6,781 nucleotides of DNA from Tannerella sp. Lineage in GTDB: Bacteria > Bacteroidota > Bacteroidia > Bacteroidales > Tannerellaceae. The notes under the pieces were generated by a model. The model saw only the letters and a program-made list of their open reading frames with translations, searched no databases and had not been told where the DNA came from. Shown here piece after piece: positions 1 through 5,252 of this stretch. Location: positions 1 through 6,781 of the forward strand of contig JAITNE010000029.1 of NCBI GenBank assembly GCA_031290635.1. The letters are read 5' to 3'. The position numbers and the translations under genes were made by a program. Every line of letters starts with the position of its first letter. Within the stretch, counting starts at the first letter, position 1.

Positions 1-22
1 CTCGTTCTTTTGGTTCTATTAG

Positions 23-142
23 AGATTGCTTTGTATATTGCTTAGATTGCTTCGTACCTCGCAAAGACGGACACGACGACCGTCGTCCTGCAAGGACGTA
101 ATCTGCATAGCCACAGGTCGCGACCTCACTGCGAGATACGAA
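23..142. repeat. REP-like palindromic repeat element
   Basis: A dense cluster of short repeats and dyads in non-coding DNA. AGATTGCTTTGTA at 23-35 is repeated as AGATTGCTTCGTA at 44-56 (12 of 13 identical). TTCGTACCTCGCA at 51-63 is matched on the opposite strand by TGCGAGATACGAA at 130-142 (12 of 13), so the two ends form a long imperfect inverted repeat. Between them lie GACGAC-C-GTCGTC at 75-87, the hairpin CGTCCT-GCA-AGGACG at 84-98, and the perfect 12-bp palindrome AGGTCGCGACCT at 115-126. The core resembles the dispersed intergenic repeat family of the type TTGCGAGG...GAAGCAATC found in several bacterial phyla; that resemblance is from memory. It may be a REP or small non-autonomous mobile unit. 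No transposase is visible here, and the left limit may lie outside the window. Confidence 0.5.
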
Positions 143-239
143 CTGCCTTGACCCCACAAAATTTTGTTGCAGGTTTATGCTTGTGGAATGAAATTTTTTT
201 AGTATATACGCGCGCGATACATATAATATATACCTCTGC

Positions 240-380
240 TCATCTCTCTCTCTCTCTCTCTCTAGTAATAAAGGGAAGTCGCCCAACTGGTCTGTTGGTT
301 GCTAAGGTTTTCGACGGTCTGAATTCAGTGTTGAAATCAGGTCGAAAAACAGGGCTAAGAAAGGAATTAAATTCATCCAT
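240..380 (-). other. Possible small ORF (46 codons) behind a minus-strand promoter
   Basis: A minus-strand frame starts with ATG at 380-378 and ends with TGA at 242-240, giving a peptide that begins MDEFNSFLSP and ends RERERER. I recognise no family. In its favour, a good Bacteroidota promoter at 414-445 would start transcription about 28 nt before the ATG. Against it, the peptide shows no recognisable domain, the opposite strand is also open here, and the DNA at 308-348 forms an imperfect hairpin (TTTTCGA at 308-314 with TCGAAAA at 342-348, CTGA/TCAG inside). The region could therefore be a structured RNA or a non-coding repeat. The Arg-Glu tail is simply the translated TC microsatellite. 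A one-unit gain there would join the frame to a further stop-free stretch reaching the window edge. Confidence 0.22.
243..263. repeat. (TC)10 dinucleotide microsatellite
   Basis: Ten uninterrupted TC units followed by a T. This is a pure polypyrimidine run on the plus strand, long enough for strand slippage during replication. Just upstream, 202-216 is a strictly alternating purine-pyrimidine stretch containing CGCGCGCG, and GTATATA at 202-208 pairs with TATATAC at 227-233. The tract falls inside a possible minus-strand reading frame, where it encodes alternating Arg and Glu immediately before the stop codon. Confidence 0.85.
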
Positions 381-413
381 GATGATATTTATTATTTTGA
401 TTGTTTGAGGCTG

Positions 414-445
414 CAAAGATATATATTTTTTTAATACCCACCAAA
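414..445 (-). promoter_or_regulatory. Bacteroidota-type promoter, leftward
   Basis: Read on the minus strand, TTTG (445-442) is followed after 20 nt by TATCTTTG (421-414). This matches the housekeeping promoter of this phylum, TTTG then about 19-21 nt then TAnnTTTG. Transcription would begin near 408 and run left, away from the nitronate monooxygenase stop at 476. The target is either the possible small ORF at 240-380 or a small RNA. The match is exact in both boxes. Confidence 0.6.
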
Positions 446-475
446 TAAAACACAAATATTTTTTATCTACCTCAT

Positions 476-1549
476 CTACGCTTCTTCCGCTTCCGCTTCC
501 TGATAGTCGTCTTGCAGTTTGGTCATTACGTCTTTGACGGTGTTGATCTTTTGGGCGCGGTAGGCGTTCTGGCCGGCAAAGGCGTAACCTTTTTTCATGT
601 TTCCGCGCGCTGCCTGGCTTAGGGCGAGGATGATGCAGTAGGGGCTGTTAGTGTAGTCGCAGGTGCGGATGCAGTTGTAGGGGCACTTTTTAGGACGTTC
701 GCTGCCGTCTTCTACGCGGCGGATAAACTCGCCGTCGATAGCACGGCCGGGCATTCCTACCGGACTTTGGATGATTTTGATGTCTTCTTCGGAGGCGTTG
801 ATATAGGTGTTTTTGAAGCCGTCGGCCGCGTCGCATTCCTGTGTTGTTACGAAGATGCTTCCCATCTGCACGGCGGCGACCCCCATCTTGATGAAACGCA
901 GTATGTCGGCGCCCGTGTAGATACCTCCGGCGGCGATTACGGGGATTTCTTTTTGATCCTTATATAGACGGGCGACCTCGATTACTGCGGGTACGAGTTT
1001 TTCGAGCGCGTAGTTGTCGTCGTCGATTTGTTCGCGTTTGAAACCCAGATGTCCGCCGGCTTTAGGACCTTCTACTACGATAGCGTCGGGCAGGTAGTTG
1101 AAGTTTTTGTTCCACTTGTCGCAGATGATTTTGGCTGCTCTGGCCGACGATACTATGGGCACCAGACGGGTATGAGTGTCGGGCTGGACGTAGGAGGGGA
1201 GGTCGAGCGGCAGTCCGGCGCCGGCGAAGATGACGTCCACCTTTTCGGCTATGGAGGTGCGCACCATGTCGGCGAAGTTCGTCAGAGCTACCATGATGTT
1301 GACGCCGATGATGCCTTTGGTTTTTTCGCGTGCTTTGCGCAGTTCTTCTTTCAGTCCCCAGATGCAGTTGCCGAAGTAGTCGCTGGGTATGCGCGGGTAG
1401 AGCAGTCCCAGGCCTGCTACCGAGATGACGCCTAAGCCGCCTTCGTTAGCTACAGCCGCCGACAGTCGGGATAAGGATATACCTACGCCCATTCCTCCTT
1501 GGATTATGGGCAGGTTGATTGTAATGTTGCCTATCTTGAATGATTTCAT
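476..1549 (-). CDS. Nitronate monooxygenase (2-nitropropane dioxygenase) family protein
   Basis: A 357-residue FMN-dependent TIM-barrel enzyme, probably cytosolic. The family oxidises alkyl nitronates to carbonyl compounds and nitrite, but related FabK-type enoyl reductases share the fold, so the physiological substrate is uncertain. Numbered from the chosen start, visible motifs are PIIQGGMGVGIS at 14-25, GVNIMVAL at 82-89, GPKAGGHLG at 161-169 with the conserved active-site His at 167, AAGGI at 206-210 and MGSIFVTT at 229-236, the last two in the FMN phosphate-binding region. A cysteine cluster (C289, C293, C297, C305) follows the barrel, and the tail ends in Glu/Ala repeats. The frame continues upstream to an ATG at 1606, but that lies inside the predicted promoter, and the N-terminus MKSFKIGNITINLPIIQGG fits the family, so 1549 is preferred. 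It is transcribed divergently from the transporter operon. No intrinsic terminator was found after it. Confidence 0.9.
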   Translation of the reverse strand: MKSFKIGNITINLPIIQGGMGVGISLSRLSAAVANEGGLGVISVAGLGLLYPRIPSDYFGNCIWGLKEELRKAREKTKGIIGVNIMVALTNFADMVRTSIAEKVDVIFAGAGLPLDLPSYVQPDTHTRLVPIVSSARAAKIICDKWNKNFNYLPDAIVVEGPKAGGHLGFKREQIDDDNYALEKLVPAVIEVARLYKDQKEIPVIAAGGIYTGADILRFIKMGVAAVQMGSIFVTTQECDAADGFKNTYINASEEDIKIIQSPVGMPGRAIDGEFIRRVEDGSERPKKCPYNCIRTCDYTNSPYCIILALSQAARGNMKKGYAFAGQNAYRAQKINTVKDVMTKLQDDYQEAEAEEA

Positions 1550-1583
1550 TTTGAAGTAATATAAAAATCTAAATTTGAAGCCG

Positions 1584-1612
1584 CAAAGGTAAGCATAATT
1601 TATCAAATCAAA
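1584..1612 (-). promoter_or_regulatory. Promoter of the nitronate monooxygenase gene
   Basis: On the minus strand, TTTG (1612-1609) is followed after 17 nt by TACCTTTG (1591-1584), an exact TAnnTTTG box with a spacer slightly shorter than usual. Predicted transcription starts near 1578, giving a leader of about 29 nt before the ATG at 1549. This placement argues against the upstream ATG at 1606, which would sit between the two promoter boxes. Confidence 0.55.
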
Positions 1613-1640
1613 GCATTTTGCGGCTAACTTCTTATCTCCA

Positions 1641-1710
1641 TAACTTCTAACTTCTAATTTCTAACTTCTAATTTCTAACTTCTAATTTCTAACTTCTAAC
1701 TTCTAATTTC
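1641..1710. repeat. Ten tandem copies of heptamer TAAYTTC
   Basis: Exactly ten contiguous 7-bp units, each either TAACTTC (C) or TAATTTC (T), in the order C C T C T C T C C T. One further TAACTTC lies apart at 1625-1631. The array sits between the divergent promoters of the flavoprotein gene and the transporter operon, ending directly before the upstream direct repeats. It has no dyad symmetry and no reading frame of interest. It belongs to the broad class of short heptameric tandem repeats; its function, if any, is unknown. Confidence 0.9.
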
Positions 1711-1711
1711 T

Positions 1712-1749
1712 TCCGAAATCGGACACTGTTGTACGAAATCGGACACTGT
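1712..1749 (+). promoter_or_regulatory. Candidate upstream activating sites (paired direct repeats)
   Basis: The 16-bp sequence CGAAATCGGACACTGT occurs perfectly twice, at 1714-1729 and 1734-1749, a 20-bp period or about two helical turns. Each copy contains a dyad: TCCGA-AA-TCGGA at 1712-1723, and TGTACGA-AA-TCGGACA at 1730-1745 (6 of 7 positions paired). A further half-site TTCCGAA is at 1754-1760. The dyad centres lie roughly 98 and 78 bp upstream of the start site predicted from the sigma-54 promoter at 1789-1805, the usual range for NtrC-type enhancer sites. The activator is inferred; none is encoded in the window. Confidence 0.6.
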
Positions 1750-1788
1750 GTTTTTCCGAATGTAGCTGATTCTTAGCCGTCTGATGTT

Positions 1789-1805
1789 TTGGCACGGGAT
1801 TTGCT
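1789..1805 (+). promoter_or_regulatory. Sigma-54 (RpoN) -24/-12 promoter of the transporter operon
   Basis: TTGGCACG at 1789-1796, four bases, then TTGCT at 1801-1805. This equals the sigma-54 consensus TTGGCACG-N4-TTGCW at every specified position, and the invariant GG (1791-1792) and GC (1803-1804) are separated by the required 10 bp. Transcription should start near 1816, leaving a leader of only about 11 nt before the ATG at 1827. Orientation and distance fit the four-gene operon. Promoters of this kind are silent without an ATP-hydrolysing activator, so expression should be strictly inducible. Confidence 0.82.
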
Positions 1806-1826
1806 TATCTATGGAAAAACAATAAC

Positions 1827-3074
1827 ATGGATAGAGAAATTTCCAAGACAGAACAGAGGAAAGCCTTGCTAAGGCAGATACTCAAGACGGGCGGCGTGAT
1901 AGTTGCTTTCGTAGTAGCTGGGGGCTTGCTGATTTCATACTTGCAGGAGTCGCTGCGAAAGAAAGATTTGTTGATTTCGACGGTTGATAAAGGCACGATT
2001 GAGGTTTCGGTCAATGCTTCGGGCAAAGTTGTGCCGGCTTTTGAGGAGATAATCAATTCTCCGATTACTTCACGCATTGTGGAGGTTTACAGGAAGGGCG
2101 GCGATGAAGTTGACGCAGGTACGCCGATATTGAAGCTGGACTTGCAGACGGTCGAAAACGAGTACAACAAGCTGCTTGACGAGGAAGAGATGAAGCGGCT
2201 TCAGCTTGAACAGTTGAAGCTGACGAACAGCAGCAAGTTGTCCGAGATGGAGATGAAGCTGAAGGTGTCGCGCATGGAGTTGAGCCGTCGGGAGGTGGAG
2301 TTGAGGAACGAGCGCTACCTCGACAGTCTGGGCGCAGGTACGACCGACAAAGTGCGGCAGGTAGAACTTAGTTGTAACGTCGGACAGCTTCAGCTTAAGG
2401 AAGATGAACAGAAGTATCTCAACGAGCAGGCTTTGACCGAGGCCGACCTGAAGGTAAAGGATTTGGAGTTGAATATCTTCCGCAAGGGATTGGCTGAGGC
2501 TCGCAGGACGCTGGAAGATGCGCAGATTCGTTCGCCTCGCAAGGCTATTCTGACATACGTGAATAATGAGGTTGGAGCGCAGATACAGCAGGGCAGCAGG
2601 GTGGCGATTGTGTCGGATCTGTCGCATTTCAAGGTTGAGGGCGAGATTGCCGACACTTACGGCGACAGGATTGCGGTTGGCAGCCGTGCGGTGGTCAAGA
2701 TAGGAAATGAAAAACTCGACGGAGCGGTGAGCGATGTAACGCCGTTATCGCGGAATGGCGTGATTGCGTTTACGGTGCAGTTGGTTGTGGACAATCATCC
2801 GCGTCTGCGTTCGGGATTGAAGACCGATGTTTACGTCATGCACGCCATCAAGGAAGATGTGATGCGCATAGCCAACGCTTCTTACTACAGCGGTAAGGGC
2901 GAGTACGAACTGTTTGTAGTCGAGGGCGAGCAGCTGCACAGGCGCAAGGTTCGCTTGGGCGACAGTAATTTCGAGTATGTCGAAGTAGTCGGCGGACTGC
3001 AAGCTGGCGACGAAGTAGTCGTTTCGGACATGTCGGCTTATCAGGGGAAAACTAAATTGAGAATTGAGAATTGA
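1827..3074 (+). CDS. HlyD/MacA-type membrane fusion protein (periplasmic adaptor)
   Basis: A 415-residue adaptor, the usual length for MacA-like proteins. It should link the inner-membrane permeases to an outer-membrane TolC-type channel. Order of parts: short basic cytoplasmic N-terminus, one membrane anchor at about 20-39, first beta strand VNASGKVVP at 62-70, first lipoyl half-motif at about 75-107, a long charged coiled-coil hairpin at about 107-232, second lipoyl half at about 235-265 beginning with RSP, a beta-barrel domain at about 266-340 and a membrane-proximal domain to the end. There is no lipobox, so anchoring is by the transmembrane helix. It is first in the operon, directly behind the sigma-54 promoter. 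No Shine-Dalgarno is seen. Its last six residues (KLRIEN) are encoded by a heptamer repeat, suggesting that the C-terminal end is not functionally constrained. The role as adaptor is well supported; the transported substrate is not known. Confidence 0.92.
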   Translation: MDREISKTEQRKALLRQILKTGGVIVAFVVAGGLLISYLQESLRKKDLLISTVDKGTIEVSVNASGKVVPAFEEIINSPITSRIVEVYRKGGDEVDAGTPILKLDLQTVENEYNKLLDEEEMKRLQLEQLKLTNSSKLSEMEMKLKVSRMELSRREVELRNERYLDSLGAGTTDKVRQVELSCNVGQLQLKEDEQKYLNEQALTEADLKVKDLELNIFRKGLAEARRTLEDAQIRSPRKAILTYVNNEVGAQIQQGSRVAIVSDLSHFKVEGEIADTYGDRIAVGSRAVVKIGNEKLDGAVSDVTPLSRNGVIAFTVQLVVDNHPRLRSGLKTDVYVMHAIKEDVMRIANASYYSGKGEYELFVVEGEQLHRRKVRLGDSNFEYVEVVGGLQAGDEVVVSDMSAYQGKTKLRIEN

Positions 3075-3082
3075 GAATTGAG
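3055..3082. repeat. Four tandem AATTGAG heptamers across the adaptor stop codon
   Basis: Four perfect 7-bp units at 3055-3061, 3062-3068, 3069-3075 and 3076-3082, followed by a partial AAT. The adaptor stop TGA (3072-3074) lies in the third unit. With three or more units the protein end is unchanged; with only two, the frame would run on for six codons (HINRCM) to a TAA. The remainder of the 88-bp spacer to the ATPase gene is AT-rich with no promoter box that I can identify. Confidence 0.85.
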
Positions 3083-3162
3083 AATCATATTAACAGATGT
3101 ATGTAAATTCTGAAAATCCTGTAATTCAGTAAATATTTTATAAACCAAAATAGAATTATAAC

Positions 3163-3828
3163 ATGATTAGATTAAGTAATTTAGAGAAAATCTACCGGAC
3201 TAAGGAGATCGAAACGGTAGCATTGGAGAATGTAAACCTCGAAGTGAGGAAGGGAGAGTTTCTTTCTGTGATGGGACATTCGGGTTGCGGGAAGTCCACG
3301 CTGCTCAACATTATGGGCTTGCTGGATGCGCCGACGACCGGTGTGGTTGAGATTGACGGCGTTAATACGGTCAGGATGAACGACCGGGAACAGGCTGCTT
3401 TCCGCAACCGGCAGTTGGGTTTTGTGTTTCAGAGCTTCCATCTGATTAACTCGCTGAACGTGCTGGACAACGTGGAGTTGCCGCTGTTATACCGTCAGGT
3501 ATCTTCGGCTGAGCGGCGGAAGGCGGCCAAGTCGGTGCTCGAGCAGGTCGGGCTTAGTCACAGGATGAAGCACTTCCCTACTCAGCTGTCCGGAGGGCAG
3601 TGTCAGCGAGTAGCTATTGCTCGAGCCATCGTCGGAAATCCTAATATCATCCTTGCCGACGAGCCGACCGGTAACCTCGACAGCCGGATGGGTACGGAGA
3701 TACTCGACATCCTCCACCAACTCAATCGAGATGAAGGTCGCACTATCATCATGGTTACTCACAACGAGCAGCAGGCTAACCGGACTACCCGCACTGTTCG
3801 TTTCTTCGACGGCAGACAAATCAGTTAA
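3163..3828 (+). CDS. ABC transporter ATPase, MacB/LolD type
   Basis: A 221-residue stand-alone nucleotide-binding subunit, normal length for the MacB/LolD/FtsE group. It binds and hydrolyses ATP as a dimer on the cytoplasmic face of the two permeases. All catalytic elements are intact: Walker A GHSGCGKST at 38-46, Q-loop Gln at 90, ABC signature LSGGQ at 142-146, Walker B IILADE at 162-167 with catalytic Glu167, D-loop NLDS at 171-174 and switch His200. The signature continues QCQ rather than the commoner QQQ or EQQ, a mild variation. There is no fused membrane domain, unlike Escherichia coli MacB. It is second in the operon, 88 bp after the adaptor and 29 bp before the first permease. An adaptor upstream favours a MacAB-like exporter over LolCDE lipoprotein release. 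Confidence 0.95.
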   Translation: MIRLSNLEKIYRTKEIETVALENVNLEVRKGEFLSVMGHSGCGKSTLLNIMGLLDAPTTGVVEIDGVNTVRMNDREQAAFRNRQLGFVFQSFHLINSLNVLDNVELPLLYRQVSSAERRKAAKSVLEQVGLSHRMKHFPTQLSGGQCQRVAIARAIVGNPNIILADEPTGNLDSRMGTEILDILHQLNRDEGRTIIMVTHNEQQANRTTRTVRFFDGRQIS

Positions 3829-3833
3829 ACTCG

Positions 3834-3857
3834 TTATTCACTATTATTCATTATTAT
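3834..3857. repeat. 10-bp tandem repeat abutting the permease start codon
   Basis: TTATTCACTA (3834-3843) is followed by TTATTCATTA (3844-3853) and a partial TTAT, ending directly at the ATG at 3858. It fills nearly the whole 29-bp gap after the ATPase stop, where a ribosome binding site would be expected, and gives an AT-rich leader instead of a Shine-Dalgarno. Confidence 0.6.
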
Positions 3858-5249
3858 ATGAGAAGTAAGATATTTATAAACTCGCTTATCAGTATGGCGA
3901 CGTACGTCAAGCAGGTATGGAACTTGATGCGTCAGGAGAGGTTGTTCAGCGTTATTTACATTCTGGGGACGGGATTGTCGGTAGCAGTTGTGATGGCGCT
4001 TTCGATAGTCTTCTACATTAAGGTTGCCAACATCTATCCGGAGATGAACCGCGACAGGATGCTTGTCCTCAGTCGCGGGATAGAGCGCAGCGGCAGCGGC
4101 TACAGCGCCGGCTCGGTCTCCTACGGTTTTATTCGCGATCAGCTCAAGACGCTGTCGAGTGTCGAAGCGGTGAGCGCCGTATCCGATGCCGGCTCAAATC
4201 ATTACGTGCAACCGGACGACAATCGTAAACCCATAGCCGTGAAGCTGATCTATACTGACGCGGAGTTCTGGACGGTATTCCGGTTTAGATTCCGTGAGGG
4301 CAGGCCTTTTACGGATGCAGATGTACAGTCGGGCGTCGGCTCTGTAGTTATTGCACGGTCGCTGGCTCGAAAGCTGTTCGGAGAAGAATCATCATCCGAA
4401 GAAAAAGTCAAACCATCGTCCGAAGCCGAACTTGTATCACAAGAACAATCCGAAGCCGGAGCCGTCGGAAGATACTTTACACTCGACGCCGTCCAATACC
4501 GAATCTGCGGAGTTGTTGACGACGCATCCTGGGTAACCAAAAACAGCTACGCGCAAGTCTGGGCGCCGTACTCCGTCAAGTCCGACCTGCTGGAGGGATG
4601 GGGACAGTCAGGCTATATCGGCGACATGGAGGCGTATATCCTTACGCCTTCGGCAGATGATGTGGCTCGTGTGAAGCAGGAGATAACAAACAACTTCCAG
4701 CGCTACGCCTCGCAGTTCGGCGAAGTCAAGCTCGATTTGATAGGACAGCCCGACCGGCATTGGCAGAACGCTTTCCGCGACGGCGACTATAACATCGAGC
4801 TTTCGAGCATCCTCATGAGATACGGTCTGATCTTGCTGATACTGCTTCTTGTGCCGGCGATCAGTCTGTCGGGCATGGCGGATTCGAGGATGGAGCGGCG
4901 CTTGGCCGAGATGGGAGTACGTCGTGCATTCGGAGCGCGTACATCGGTGTTGATGCGGCAGGTATTGTTCGAGAATATGATTTTCACGCTCTTGGGGGGA
5001 CTTGTCGGACTGATGATTTCTTACGCTCTGGTCTTGACCGGCGGCCGGTGGCTGTTAAGTACAGGTCAGGGCAAGACATATCCGTTGCCCGACGGAATGG
5101 ACGTGATACTGTCGCCTTCGATGCTGCTCAATCTAAACGTCTTCGGCATCACTTTGACGGTATGCTTTCTGCTAAACCTCTTTTCGGCGATGATACCGGC
5201 ATGGCGTGCCTCGCGCCATCAGATTATACACTCGTTAAACATCAAATAA
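3858..5249 (+). CDS. ABC transporter permease 1, MacB/FtsX type with periplasmic core domain
   Basis: A 463-residue inner-membrane subunit with four predicted helices in the MacB topology: TM1 at about 31-56, a large periplasmic MacB-like core domain at about 57-318, then TM2 about 320-341, TM3 about 368-395 and TM4 about 422-447. The cytoplasmic stretch RMERRLAEMGVRRAFGA (344-360) is the conserved FtsX-family segment that contacts the ATPase, and PAWRAS near the end is typical. An in-frame Met at residue 13 (ATG at 3894) starts MATYVKQVWNLM, which looks like the usual family N-terminus, so the first 12 residues may be untranslated; neither start has a Shine-Dalgarno. Residues 176-203 are an unusual Ser/Glu-rich stretch in the periplasmic domain with divergent codon choice. 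It probably pairs with the next gene product, 3 bp downstream, as a heterodimer. Confidence 0.92.
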   Translation: MRSKIFINSLISMATYVKQVWNLMRQERLFSVIYILGTGLSVAVVMALSIVFYIKVANIYPEMNRDRMLVLSRGIERSGSGYSAGSVSYGFIRDQLKTLSSVEAVSAVSDAGSNHYVQPDDNRKPIAVKLIYTDAEFWTVFRFRFREGRPFTDADVQSGVGSVVIARSLARKLFGEESSSEEKVKPSSEAELVSQEQSEAGAVGRYFTLDAVQYRICGVVDDASWVTKNSYAQVWAPYSVKSDLLEGWGQSGYIGDMEAYILTPSADDVARVKQEITNNFQRYASQFGEVKLDLIGQPDRHWQNAFRDGDYNIELSSILMRYGLILLILLLVPAISLSGMADSRMERRLAEMGVRRAFGARTSVLMRQVLFENMIFTLLGGLVGLMISYALVLTGGRWLLSTGQGKTYPLPDGMDVILSPSMLLNLNVFGITLTVCFLLNLFSAMIPAWRASRHQIIHSLNIK

Positions 5250-5252
5250 ACC

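Noticed and set aside
148..408. Plus-strand open frame of 86 codons in the left spacer
   Set aside because: It starts with TTG, has no promoter or ribosome binding site, spans the microsatellite, and lies opposite a better supported minus-strand promoter and frame. I see no recognisable domain.
1028..1435. Plus-strand open frame opposite the nitronate monooxygenase gene
   Set aside because: The minus strand encodes all expected flavoprotein motifs over this stretch; the plus frame is a shadow.
1550..1606. Upstream extension of the flavoprotein from an ATG at 1606
   Set aside because: The extra 19 residues are unlike the family N-terminus and cover the TACCTTTG promoter box; the start at 1549 fits both.
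1811..1825. Five-codon mini-ORF (ATG GAA AAA CAA TAA) just before the adaptor gene, as a leader peptide
   Set aside because: The predicted sigma-54 start near 1816 falls inside it, so its ATG would not be transcribed.
2070..2627. Long minus-strand open frame inside the adaptor gene
   Set aside because: It is antisense to an intact, well-recognised coding sequence and has no family signature; it is a shadow of the codon pattern of the coiled-coil region.
3110..3127. Small inverted repeat CTGAA/TTCAG between adaptor and ATPase genes as an attenuator
   Set aside because: Only five AT-leaning base pairs with no supporting T-run; expected by chance in such a spacer.
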